Part shown: piece after piece, positions 26,541 to 34,291 of the stretch
How positions within the stretch are numbered: the stretch's first letter is position 1
Layout: each line of letters begins with the position of its first letter
NCBI GenBank assembly: GCA_016794245.1
Contig: JAEUKR010000053.1
Coordinates: 1-34,354, forward strand
From: Caedimonas sp.
GTDB taxonomy: Bacteria > Pseudomonadota > Alphaproteobacteria > Caedimonadales > Caedimonadaceae
Reading direction: 5' to 3'
DNA length: 34,354 nucleotides
Notes under the pieces: generated by a model
Seen by the model: only the letters and a program-made list of their open reading frames with translations
Told to the model about the DNA's origin: nothing
Databases searched by the model: none
Made by a program: the position numbers and the translations under genes

Positions 26541-27538
26541 AGAATTTACAAGAGTCTCCCCTACTTGTTACAGGCGCCGCAGGCTTTATTGGTTCTCATC
26601 TTTGTCAAGCCTTGTTATCCCGGGGATGTAAGGTGGTCGGGGTGGATAACCTTAATGACTATTATGATGTCACGCTTAAACAAAGCCGGTTAAAAAATCT
26701 TGAGAAGTTCCCAAACTTTCAATTTCATCAGCTTAACATCCATGATCGGAACGCCATGGAAGCACTATGGCAAAGCTATCCCTATATTTATCACGTCATC
26801 CATTTAGCGGCGCAGGCGGGTGTGCGTTACTCTCTCAAGAATCCTTATGCCTATATCGAGTCCAATATTATGGGGCATATGGTGATTCTTGAGCTTTGCC
26901 GCCATCGTCAGGGTTTTCAGCATCTTGTGTATGCGAGTTCTTCTTCCGTGTATGGCGGAAATGACAAATTGCCGTTCGCTGTTCAGGACCGATGCGACAA
27001 ACCGATTTCCCTTTATGCAGCAACCAAAAAGGCGGACGAATTGATTTCGCAGTCTTATGCCCATCTTTATCAAATACCTATGACGGGTTTGCGCTTTTTT
27101 ACCGTCTATGGTCCTTGGGGGCGACCGGACATGGCCGCTTTTATCTTTACAAAGTCCATCCTTGAGGGGAGGCCGATTTCAGTCTTCAATTATGGTGAAA
27201 TGAGACGTGATTTTACATACATCGACGATATCGTCGATGGTATTTTGGGGTCTCTTGAAAGTCCTCCGCAGCCTCAAAAACCGGGCGATGCCCCTCATCG
27301 CATCTATAATTTAGGGTGCCATCAGAGTGAAAAATTAAAGGATTTTATCGGAATCATCGAGGATGCCGTTGGCAAAAAGGCTATCCTTGATCTTCAGCCT
27401 CTCCAGGAAGGAGACGTGCCCGCCACTTATGCTGACATTCAAGCGTCACAACAGGACTTGGGGTTCGCCCCTCGAACATCTATTCGGGAAGGATTGCCAA
27501 AATTTGTTGCATGGTATCGTGATTATTATGGCGTTTAG
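26525..27538 (+). CDS. NAD-dependent sugar epimerase, UDP-glucuronate 4-epimerase type
   Basis: This 337-residue short-chain dehydrogenase-fold enzyme has the NAD-binding GAAGFIGSH (about 18-26) and the VDNLNDYYDVTLKQSRL segment that marks UDP-glucuronate/UDP-galacturonate 4-epimerases. It also has the catalytic ASSSSVYGG and YAATKK (Tyr-x3-Lys). FFTVYGPWGRPDMA and MRRDFTYIDDIVDG further support that subgroup. Such enzymes supply uronic acids for capsule, LPS or exopolysaccharide. The ATG at 26525 lies inside the MFS gene, and a second ATG 9 nt downstream is possible. No glycosyltransferase lies nearby, so the glycan served is unknown. Confidence 0.92.
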   Translation: MERMLKNLQESPLLVTGAAGFIGSHLCQALLSRGCKVVGVDNLNDYYDVTLKQSRLKNLEKFPNFQFHQLNIHDRNAMEALWQSYPYIYHVIHLAAQAGVRYSLKNPYAYIESNIMGHMVILELCRHRQGFQHLVYASSSSVYGGNDKLPFAVQDRCDKPISLYAATKKADELISQSYAHLYQIPMTGLRFFTVYGPWGRPDMAAFIFTKSILEGRPISVFNYGEMRRDFTYIDDIVDGILGSLESPPQPQKPGDAPHRIYNLGCHQSEKLKDFIGIIEDAVGKKAILDLQPLQEGDVPATYADIQASQQDLGFAPRTSIREGLPKFVAWYRDYYGV

Positions 27539-27880
27539 ACGGTTCGGGTCTTAACATCTCTTTAGAGGTGCGCCGGCGGATTTCTCAAAAGAGCTTTGAT
27601 TTTTTGAGGTTTCTTTCATCGTCAGATATGGCAGAGGATATATTAAGTATAAGTAAAATAAGTAAATGCGAAAAATTATATACTCTTCGCTTTTCGGGAT
27701 ATGGGCCGATACCCTCTTTGAGGCTAAGACTTTATTTTAAGAATTTCTCTTAGATCTTGAGAGGTTTTCGAGTGGGAGTTTAATGTAGCTTCGATTTTAT
27801 TGGTTGGCAGAATTCTATTGACTAAGGGATAGAGAATGTTTACAAAATGTGCTTATAAATCAAAAAAGTAGGGAGTAAAA
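27539..27880. other. Intergenic region, 342 bp
   Basis: It is AT-rich toward its right end and holds the presumed promoter of the exported protein at 27881. The frame at 27568-27753 has no ribosome-binding site and no recognisable motif, so it is not called. No repeat family copy or strong hairpin was seen. Confidence 0.5.
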
Positions 27881-28903
27881 ATGATGGTAAAATATCTACA
27901 CAAAATTTCTCTTATGGTTTGCATGCTCAGTTTTATGAGTTCAAATATTTCTGCTTCTGATATAAAAGAAGAAGGCGATTACAAGCTACCTATTAAATTT
28001 AAATCCTTTGTTTATGATCCTAACACTAAAAGCTTTGAAGGAGACTTCTTTCAAGAAACAGAGAACATTGCTAGACAATTTGGGGGTTTTTATACTGAAA
28101 AATATAAAAAGGTAACCTACGAAGATCTTCCTCAAGCTCAAGAGAAACTTAAATATATTAATTCAGCGTTTAACAAAGAAGAGTTAAATCAGTTGAAATT
28201 ACAAAAATTGAAGTTTAAAGAGGAAGGAACCACTCTTGAAACTCAGGATTTAGAGCGCTACAAAGTACTAAAGAAACAAGAAGATGAATTTATTTTACAA
28301 GAATCTATTGTTGAATCCTTACAGGCTCAAAGTAAAAAATATGATAGACGTCGTATTGCTATGACTGATATGGGTGTAATTTTTCAGAAGATTTTTTATA
28401 TAGAGATGCTTCAACCTCAAAGTATTATTACTAGTTCCTACTTTTACTACATTTCAAAGATTGAGGAAATGCGAGAACTTAAATTAATTGACTTGAGTGG
28501 ATCGGCAGACAAAATCTCATCAAAATTTAAGCCTGAAGATATAGAAGGTACTGATTTGAATGAAATGAAAAAGAGGTGCGACTATATCTTTAATTTTTTG
28601 AAGGAATATATTTATAAATTGCATAATGAAGAAGCAAGGAGAATTGATCATGGAAGAAGATGTCTAGAAAACCAGAGAATTATTGACAGTAATAAATTCA
28701 GTAATGTTCTTAATTTATTAAAACTTAATGGTTCATTTTCTAATAAAGATATAAGTGAATTAGTTAATTATTTTGAAATCAAAGAGTTAAGAAAAGAAAA
28801 AAAGCAAATGGAAAATAAGGTAAGACCTCTGGCTAATTTGTATCTTTCATTTTTTAAAAATTTAGAGTCCTTTCAAAAAGAGATCGTAATAAATAAAAAA
28901 TAG
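27881..28903 (+). CDS. Exported coiled-coil protein of unknown function, AT-rich
   Basis: I do not recognise this 340-residue protein. It opens with a signal peptide (hydrophobic ISLMVCMLSFMSSNISAS, cleavage about residue 26) and has GGGAG 5-6 nt before the ATG. A second ATG follows directly. The mature protein is very rich in Lys, Glu and Gln, with long predicted helices around residues 80-150 and 240-335, consistent with coiled coil. Base composition is clearly lower in G+C than in the neighbouring genes, which suggests either fast evolution or later acquisition. A hairpin lies 4 nt after the stop. Secretion plus coiled coil is common among host-directed proteins of intracellular bacteria, but nothing here proves such a role. 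Confidence 0.75.
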   Translation: MMVKYLHKISLMVCMLSFMSSNISASDIKEEGDYKLPIKFKSFVYDPNTKSFEGDFFQETENIARQFGGFYTEKYKKVTYEDLPQAQEKLKYINSAFNKEELNQLKLQKLKFKEEGTTLETQDLERYKVLKKQEDEFILQESIVESLQAQSKKYDRRRIAMTDMGVIFQKIFYIEMLQPQSIITSSYFYYISKIEEMRELKLIDLSGSADKISSKFKPEDIEGTDLNEMKKRCDYIFNFLKEYIYKLHNEEARRIDHGRRCLENQRIIDSNKFSNVLNLLKLNGSFSNKDISELVNYFEIKELRKEKKQMENKVRPLANLYLSFFKNLESFQKEIVINKK

Positions 28904-28907
28904 ATAA

Positions 28908-28934
28908 ACTATCATTCTCTATAAGGGAGATAGT
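28908..28934 (+). terminator. Hairpin just after the AT-rich exported-protein gene
   Basis: ACTATC (28908-28913) pairs with GATAGT (28929-28934), and TCTC with GGGA inside, allowing a G-U pair. It starts 4 nt after the stop codon but is not followed by a T-run, so termination is only a possibility. Confidence 0.4.
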
Positions 28935-29191
28935 GAAAGAGAGCTTGTATTTTGAGGTGTAGAACCTTATGAACAAGCTTTCTTAGTAAAATGACGACTC
29001 CTCACAACTTGGAGAGAGGGAAAGACTCATCTTTTCCACCTCGATGCTTAAGCTTATAAGCATTTCCAAGATAAAAAGAGAGAGTTGATCGCTCAGACAA
29101 AACGGCGTGCGTCCGATATATTAACTTCCTGTTGCGGGATTTTTTCGGATCAGTTAGTCTTAAAAAAAATTATAGTTCAGGTGAGGATTCA

Positions 29192-29968
29192 ATGAAATTT
29201 ATCTATTTATCTGTCATGATCGTCTTGCTTTCAATTCCTGTCACTGCAGATGAAGAAGTTTTCACATCGCAGCAAAAAGAAGCTCTCGGCAAAGTGATCG
29301 ATGATCATTTAATGAAAAATCCGGAAGTGTTGGCTTCTGCCCTCGAACATCTTCAGCAAAAACAGATGAAAGAACAGATGGAAAAGAGCAAGGCTCTGAT
29401 ACAAAAAAACGCGGCACAGTTATTTAACGATCCTGACGATTATGTGGCGGGCGATATCAATAGTCCTGTGGCGATGGTCGTCTTCCTGGATCCTTATTGC
29501 GGGCATTGCAGGAAATTTCATAGCGTCATCACTCAGGCGCTGGATACGTCGACAAGTTCGGGCATTAAAGAACTAAAAATTATTTTTAAAGATTTGCCTA
29601 TTTTTGGAGATTCTTCCGACCTGGCTGTAAGGGCGATGCTGGCGGCAAAAAGCCAAGGAAAATATATTGATTTCCAAAAAGAAATCTTTAAACAGGAAAA
29701 ACCCGTCACAAAGGAAGAAATAACCAAAGTTGCGGCTAGCTTGGGTTTGGATGGATCTCGTCTTCTGATAGATATGGAGTCGGATAGAATAAAACGGATG
29801 GTTGCTTCTCATCGTCAGTTGGCAGAAGCGTTAGGTGTTGGAGGAACTCCCACCTCAATTATTGGTGACCTGATGATTCCGGGAGAAATCAGTCTCGAAA
29901 ATCTTAAAGCGCTTGTGTCGAAATATAAGCAATCCAAAGCTCCTTCGACCTCTTCGAAAAATAGCTGA
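29192..29968 (+). CDS. DsbA-family periplasmic thiol-disulfide oxidoreductase
   Basis: It forms or exchanges disulfide bonds in exported proteins. The 258-residue product from ATG 29192 has a signal peptide ending near VTA (residue 19), then a helical region rich in Lys and Gln (about 25-75). A thioredoxin fold follows, with the active site PYCGHC (Cys103, Cys106) and the cis-proline segment GGTPTS near residue 225. It fits the DsbA/BdbD (Thioredoxin_4) type with an N-terminal helical extension, as in alphaproteobacterial and rickettsial DsbA-like proteins. GTGAGG lies 7-8 nt upstream of the ATG. The longer frame from 29132 would bury the signal peptide. No DsbB partner is in the window. Confidence 0.92.
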   Translation: MKFIYLSVMIVLLSIPVTADEEVFTSQQKEALGKVIDDHLMKNPEVLASALEHLQQKQMKEQMEKSKALIQKNAAQLFNDPDDYVAGDINSPVAMVVFLDPYCGHCRKFHSVITQALDTSTSSGIKELKIIFKDLPIFGDSSDLAVRAMLAAKSQGKYIDFQKEIFKQEKPVTKEEITKVAASLGLDGSRLLIDMESDRIKRMVASHRQLAEALGVGGTPTSIIGDLMIPGEISLENLKALVSKYKQSKAPSTSSKNS

Positions 29969-30028
29969 TATACCCTTCGCCTTTCAAAATCCAGAGGTGT
30001 TGGGGATCAAGATTCGTCCTGCTCAAGC
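29967..30028 (+). repeat. Family 1 dispersed repeat, copy 6
   Basis: It reads ATATACCCTTCGCCTTTCAA, AGAGGTGTTGGGG, and ATTCGTCCTGCTCAAG. It begins at the last base of the DsbA-like stop codon and is well preserved. Confidence 0.85.
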
Positions 30029-30219
30029 GCTTGACTTCTTTCTTGGCCGGATAGGGGCGCGAGGATTTTAGAAGGCAAAGGGCGTAACGAGAGAAGCGCC
30101 CGCCAGATTTGATTCAGGTCGGGAGAGACGTTTTGTGGATCAAGGTCACGAAGGTCATCGTAGTGCGCTGGTCGCTTCCAAACGCCACCAGCGATAAACG
30201 GATTGACGTCTTTTGCCAT
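30007..30219 (-). CDS. Possible small protein, hypothetical
   Basis: This 70-codon frame begins MAKDVNPFIAGGVWKRP and has a protein-like composition up to about residue 50 (NVSPDLNQIWRALLSL). Its last 20 or so codons run through a family 2-like segment (KILAPLSGQERS) and then the end of a family 1 repeat (EQDES, stop). It has no strong ribosome-binding site. It could be a real gene whose tail was replaced by repeats, a remnant, or chance. No function can be proposed. Confidence 0.35.
   Translation of the reverse strand: MAKDVNPFIAGGVWKRPAHYDDLRDLDPQNVSPDLNQIWRALLSLRPLPSKILAPLSGQERSQALEQDES
30033..30076 (+). repeat. Family 2 (MITE-like) degenerate left-end segment
   Basis: GACTTCTTTCTTGGCCGGAT and the following GCGCGAGGATTTT align with the left part of the 33172-33262 element (GACCTCTTGCATAACCAGAT ... 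GCGTGAGGATTTC). The right terminal repeat was not found near it. Confidence 0.45.
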
Positions 30220-30336
30220 ATTGCTTATACTTAAAAGCTGTTTAGAAAATTCTCTGTTATCGTTTCCTCATGGTTTTGGGCGCGGTTTCAGATCCTCTGT
30301 AGAGCTTTAATCATAATGCAGACGCATTCAAGGAAT

Positions 30337-30374
30337 AGACTTCTTTCCTAACCGGATATGGCCAGAAAAGAAGT
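30337..30374 (+). repeat. Family 2 (MITE-like) short degenerate copy
   Basis: AGACTTCTTTCCTAACCGGA followed by TATGGC matches the left end of the 33172 element at about 22 of 29 positions. ACTTCTTT (30339-30346) and AAAGAAGT (30367-30374) form an 8-bp inverted repeat, so it is a shrunken palindromic version. Confidence 0.5.
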
Positions 30375-30422
30375 TTAATATGTTGTCCTCTAAAGAAAAC
30401 TCTCGCGATGTTGGCTTAAAAA

Positions 30423-32201
30423 ATGAAACAATTGCCAAAAACACTTTACGCCTTTATCGTGCATTTTTTGCAGTGTCAGTGGCGCAGCTTTGGACTTATG
30501 GCGCTGAGCATGGCTTTCTGGTCGATCAATGAAGCCCTTTATCCGTATTTTACGAAAATATTGATTAATCAGGTCGAGCGACTGCAACCGGGACTTGAAG
30601 CCCCATTTACGGCGCTTGCCTTTCCTTTGCTGGGCTTACTGATATGCTGGTTACTGATGGAAGCCTCCATGCGAAGTTTGGGAATTGTGTCCATGTATGC
30701 GTGGCCTGAATTTCGTAAAAACATACGCGAAAGCGTATTTATGTATACACAGGGACATTCGCACAGTTATTTTGCTAACCATTTTGCCGGCAGCGTCGCC
30801 AACAAAATATCTGACCTCCCGCGGGCGTGTGAGCATATCGTCGATATTTTTATCACGAGCTTTTTTGCAATTGCTCTGACCTTTTGCATTTCCTTAGCCG
30901 TGGTCTTTCAGGTGAACGTTATTTTTGGCGTCATTTTAATCAGTTGGGTCGCAATTTTTATGGGGCTTACTTTCATTTATCTGCCCAAAGTCAACACAAC
31001 CGCCGAAATGCACGCGGAATCCGTTTCCGTCCTGAATGGTCGTGTCGTGGATAGCCTGAGCGGTATGATCGCTGTACGTTTATTTTCACATTTTGACTAT
31101 GAACTAAAATACCTGAGAAAATATCAAAAAGATGAAATAAATAAATCCAGGAACGCAATCTGGGCAATTGAAAAGTTGAATATCTTCCGGGGGCTTCTTT
31201 CGTGCGCTTTTATGATTGTGATGTTTGCAACTCTTGTTTATGGATGGAATCAGAAATGGGTCTCTCTGGGAGATTTTTCTCTCATTGCCATAACCTCTTT
31301 TAATCTTATGGGGTTGGTTTGGCATTGCGCCTATAATATTACGCAGGTTGTTAAACAAATCGGGATAGCCCAGGCGGCTCTCTCGCTTCTCAGTGTGCCG
31401 CATGGGATTCAAGATGTTCCTCACGCTCGACCCCTTGTCGTGACAAAAGGAGAAATTGTTTTTGACCGCGTGACGTTCCAATACAAACGCAACACAAACG
31501 TATTCAAAGAGCAAACAGTCAAAATTGAGGCAGGTCAGAAAGTAGGGCTGGTCGGTTTTTCAGGATCCGGCAAATCGACTTTCGTGAATTTGATTTTAAG
31601 GTTTTATGATATCCATGAAGGAAGAATTCTCATCGACGGTCAGGATATTTCTCAAGTGACGCAAGCATCGCTGCGGACACAGATTGCCATGATCCCTCAA
31701 GATCCTGTCCTGTTTCATCGAACACTCTTGGACAATATTCGCTATGGACGACTTGACGCGACGGACGAAGAAGTCTTTGAGGCCGCTCGTCTTGCAAATT
31801 GTGATGAATTCATTCAGCATCTGGAAGCCAGCTTCCAGACCACGGTTGGGGAACGAGGGATAAAGCTTTCAGGAGGACAGCGACAGCGCATCGCCATTGC
31901 CCGCGCCCTCTTGAAAAACGCACCCATTTTAATTATGGATGAAGCTACCTCGGCCCTTGATTCGGTCACAGAAAAAATGATTCAGGAGAGCTTGAAGGAA
32001 TTGATGAAAAATCGCACTTCCTTGCTTATTGCGCATCGGTTGTCAACCCTTAGAGATATGGATCGCATCCTGGTGTTTCATAAAGGGGAAATTATTGAAG
32101 ATGGAACGGTGCGTGGACTTTTACGTAAAAAAGGTCATTTTGCCCAACTTTGGCATATGCAATCAGGAGGATTCTTGCCAGAGACGGCGGAAGGAGCGTA
32201 A
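30423..32201 (+). CDS. ABC exporter, fused permease-ATPase (MsbA-like)
   Basis: It is an inner-membrane half-transporter that should work as a homodimer, exporting a lipid, peptide or drug. Six hydrophobic segments occupy residues 1-310. The ATPase domain has Walker A GFSGSGKST (378-386), signature LSGGQRQ (482-488), Walker B ILIMDEA (502-508), the D-loop SALD and the H-loop AHRLST. Length (592 aa) is normal for MsbA/MdlB-type exporters. The substrate is not evident. Alphaproteobacterial intracellular species often carry several of these. The ATG at 30423 has no obvious ribosome-binding site. A YgjP-like gene follows in the same direction after 135 nt. Confidence 0.92.
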   Translation: MKQLPKTLYAFIVHFLQCQWRSFGLMALSMAFWSINEALYPYFTKILINQVERLQPGLEAPFTALAFPLLGLLICWLLMEASMRSLGIVSMYAWPEFRKNIRESVFMYTQGHSHSYFANHFAGSVANKISDLPRACEHIVDIFITSFFAIALTFCISLAVVFQVNVIFGVILISWVAIFMGLTFIYLPKVNTTAEMHAESVSVLNGRVVDSLSGMIAVRLFSHFDYELKYLRKYQKDEINKSRNAIWAIEKLNIFRGLLSCAFMIVMFATLVYGWNQKWVSLGDFSLIAITSFNLMGLVWHCAYNITQVVKQIGIAQAALSLLSVPHGIQDVPHARPLVVTKGEIVFDRVTFQYKRNTNVFKEQTVKIEAGQKVGLVGFSGSGKSTFVNLILRFYDIHEGRILIDGQDISQVTQASLRTQIAMIPQDPVLFHRTLLDNIRYGRLDATDEEVFEAARLANCDEFIQHLEASFQTTVGERGIKLSGGQRQRIAIARALLKNAPILIMDEATSALDSVTEKMIQESLKELMKNRTSLLIAHRLSTLRDMDRILVFHKGEIIEDGTVRGLLRKKGHFAQLWHMQSGGFLPETAEGA

Positions 32202-32336
32202 AAAGGCGTTTAATTCCAAAATGTATTTCCTTCTTGAAAGACGAAGGGTCTAAAGACGATAGAATGATCAAAGCCACGGACAGGGTTTATGCTGAAAATA
32301 CTGAAAATAATACGGGAGGAAAGACTTTAAACGTTT

Positions 32337-33044
32337 ATGGTGGAAATCTTTTCTTCTGTGCGAATCTATGATCAGGACTTTCCCGTCATTTATAAATCCT
32401 GCGCCAAATCGCGGGTCATACGCCTGCGCTATTCTCGTTGTGGACGAGAGATTTTGGTGACGGGACCTCAAAGCGTTTCTGGCTCTCATATCAAAGTGTT
32501 TATTCAAAAGTCGATGACGTGGCTTCATACTCATGTTCCTCAGCCAAACCATTATAAAAGCTTCTCTTCAGGCGTGATTTTTCCCTTTTTAGGACATGAT
32601 TTAACGATACGTCACCATGCCAGTCGTTCGTCAAGCGTCTTGAAAGACGGTTCTCTTCTGCATGTGATGGGTCCCCTTGAGAAAGTCGAAGCCCTCATCC
32701 TCCAATGGATCATAGTGCAGACAAAAACGTATTTTGAGAAAATATGTTCCTTTCATGGGCCTGCAATAGGGGTAACGCCAACGGACGTTCGTATCAGGGA
32801 TCCTGAAACCCGCTGGGGAAGTTGCAGTTCGAGAGGCGCCCTTTCTTTTTCCTGGCGGCTTGCCCTCGCCCCTCGCGAGGTCAGCTTTTATGTCGCCGTT
32901 CATGAGCTTAGCCATCTTAAAGAAATGAGTCACAACCGTACCTTCTGGAAATTGGTGGCTTCTCTTTGTCCTGATTATCAACGTCACCAAAAATGGCTGG
33001 CCCAGGAAGGTGCTTCTTTGCATCTTTGGGGGCGAAGAAGCTGA
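32337..33044 (+). CDS. YgjP-like metal-dependent hydrolase (DUF45)
   Basis: This 235-residue protein belongs to the YgjP/DUF45 (COG1451) zincin-like family, whose biological role is poorly known. It has the family hallmark RWGSCSSRG (159-167) followed by the zinc motif HELSH (His189, Glu190, His193) and the downstream His199 in EMSHNRTFW. A TAA three codons upstream of the ATG fixes the start at or after 32337. The nearest GGGAGG is about 17 nt away, too far to be a normal ribosome-binding site. It follows the ABC exporter. Confidence 0.92.
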   Translation: MVEIFSSVRIYDQDFPVIYKSCAKSRVIRLRYSRCGREILVTGPQSVSGSHIKVFIQKSMTWLHTHVPQPNHYKSFSSGVIFPFLGHDLTIRHHASRSSSVLKDGSLLHVMGPLEKVEALILQWIIVQTKTYFEKICSFHGPAIGVTPTDVRIRDPETRWGSCSSRGALSFSWRLALAPREVSFYVAVHELSHLKEMSHNRTFWKLVASLCPDYQRHQKWLAQEGASLHLWGRRS

Positions 33045-33171
33045 AATTCATGACAGGATCAGGTATCAGGATATATACCTACATGCACATCCTGGAAGGC
33101 GATGGGTGACAACTATATCACGTTGCGCCCTTGGAAGCATAATCATCATGATTGAAATTTTTTACATCAAA

Positions 33172-33262
33172 AGACCTCTTGCATAACCAGATATGGCGTG
33201 AGGATTTCGAACGAGCTTTTAACGCCAAAAGCATCCGCCAGTATAGGTTATGCAAGAGGTCT
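33172..33262. mobile_element. MITE-like element with perfect 17-bp terminal inverted repeats
   Basis: AGACCTCTTGCATAACC (33172-33188) and GGTTATGCAAGAGGTCT (33246-33262) are exact reverse complements enclosing 57 nt without an ORF. A further TGGCG/CGCCA pair lies inside the arms. This is the structure of a miniature inverted-repeat transposable element or the collapsed ends of an IS. The outer edge lies within the rsfS stop codon. No clear target-site duplication was seen. As RNA it would fold into a long hairpin that could end both convergent transcripts. Confidence 0.75.
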
Positions 33263-33617
33263 AATGTTCAACGCCCCACATTTTTTCAAGGTTATAAAGG
33301 GTACGTACTTCAGGCTTGAAAAGGTGGATAATCACATCCCCCATATCAATAAGGATCCAATCTGAATTTGGCAGTCCTTCAACGGAAATAAATTTCATTC
33401 CTTTACCCTTGAAGTGTTCGCGCAATAATTCAGCAATCATGCTAATGTGCTTTTGTGAGCGCCCGCTCGCAACGATTATCGTTTCAGCAATCGTTGATTT
33501 TCCTTCAAGATTAATCGTAACGATGTCAAAGATTTTGTGGTCTTCGAGAAGTGATTGGATTTCAAAAGGAAAAAGTGCCTTGGTCACCGGAGAACTCTGC
33601 TGGTATGTTTGAATCAT
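33261..33617 (-). CDS. rsfS: Ribosomal silencing factor RsfS (Iojap family)
   Basis: RsfS binds ribosomal protein uL14 and blocks joining of the subunits when nutrients are short. The 118-residue protein shows the family pattern: DIVTINLEGKSTIAETIIVASGRSQKH in the middle (about 31-57, key residues GKS and ASGRS), then EGLPNSDWILIDMGDVIIHLF and PEVRTLYNLEKMW. The last is highly characteristic. Its TAG stop is partly formed by the terminal repeat of the MITE-like element at 33172-33262, so the C-terminus WGVEH may have been set by the insertion. The usual end of the family is close to this length. Deformylase lies upstream on the same strand. Confidence 0.95.
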   Translation of the reverse strand: MIQTYQQSSPVTKALFPFEIQSLLEDHKIFDIVTINLEGKSTIAETIIVASGRSQKHISMIAELLREHFKGKGMKFISVEGLPNSDWILIDMGDVIIHLFKPEVRTLYNLEKMWGVEH

Positions 33618-33729
33618 CGTATTTTTCTATCTATATTTTACCTGATTTTGCTTGTCTGTTTGAGTCTTTCTTCCGTAGATATAACGCAGATTTATATCCT
33701 TTGTCTTTCAGAATATACCCTTTGCTTTT

Positions 33730-34263
33730 TTATCGGGTTTCGTTGACAGATTCTCTGCCCTGCTTCAGGGCCTCTGTCCGTTTCTTTCGGTAGAATTCTA
33801 TGGGCAAAAGTTCACTTTCCGGGACCAGGTCGATAAATAAAGTTCCGTTTGTGTGATCAACCTCATGCTGAATCACACGCGCAAGAAAGCCTTGCGCTGT
33901 TCCTTTGATGAGACGTCCTTCAGCATCGTAACCCTGATAGACGATTTTTTTGAAACGCGCAACCATTCCTCCCAAGCCATCCACCGAAAAGCAGCCCTCA
34001 TAGTCCAACGTTTTTTCCTCTCCTGAACCTGTATAGGAGGGATTGATCCATAAGGACTGGGGTAAAGTGTCCATCAGATCAGGGCGCCACTTCTTGAGTT
34101 TGGGGTCATCTTTCACTTCAAGGACGATCAAACGCTTATGAAAGCCCAGTTGTGGCGCCGCAAGCCCTACACAGTTTTTTTCGTTCCTGAATTTAGTTAT
34201 CAGCACATCCATTAGGAGACCTCCAAAAACCAGCAGATTTTGAGGCATGGAGAGAGGATTCAA
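33730..34263 (-). CDS. def: Peptide deformylase, divergent N-terminus
   Basis: Deformylase removes the formyl group from the initiator methionine of nascent proteins. All three metal-site motifs are present: VGLAAPQLG (motif 1), EGCFSVDG (motif 2, Cys ligand) and QHEVDH (motif 3, two His ligands and the catalytic Glu). The EGCFSVDGLGG form recalls the organellar-like subgroup. The N-terminus is unusual. The standard P-D-x-x-L-R segment is absent, and only about 31 residues precede motif 1 even from the TTG start at 34263. An ATG at 34212 has a good GGAGG 7 nt upstream and would give 160 residues with just 12 before motif 1. It may be a shortened variant that still works, or one with reduced activity. 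Confidence 0.88.
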   Translation of the reverse strand: MNPLSMPQNLLVFGGLLMDVLITKFRNEKNCVGLAAPQLGFHKRLIVLEVKDDPKLKKWRPDLMDTLPQSLWINPSYTGSGEEKTLDYEGCFSVDGLGGMVARFKKIVYQGYDAEGRLIKGTAQGFLARVIQHEVDHTNGTLFIDLVPESELLPIEFYRKKRTEALKQGRESVNETR

Positions 34264-34291
34264 GAACTTATTAGCATTTTTAGGTTCTTTT

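Larger units (their letters stand above)
29969..30422. other. Intergenic region with repeats and a possible small gene
   Basis: The 454-bp region before the ABC exporter gene contains family 1 copy 6 (29967-30028), two degenerate family 2 segments (30033-30076 and 30337-30374), and a minus-strand 70-codon frame (30007-30219). The ABC exporter promoter must lie in 30220-30422, but no convincing -35/-10 pair was picked. Confidence 0.5.

Noticed and set aside
27552-27575. Small inverted repeat (CATCTC/GAGGTG) after the epimerase gene
   Set aside because: The stem needs a G-U pair and is not followed by a T-run, so it is too weak to call a terminator.
27568-27753. Plus-strand 61-codon frame after the epimerase gene
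   Set aside because: No ribosome-binding site and no protein-like pattern. The surrounding region looks noncoding.
33052-33112. Segment with CATCCTGGAAGGCGATGGG resembling family 1 in reverse
   Set aside because: Only the end block is similar and the rest has too many differences to count as a copy.
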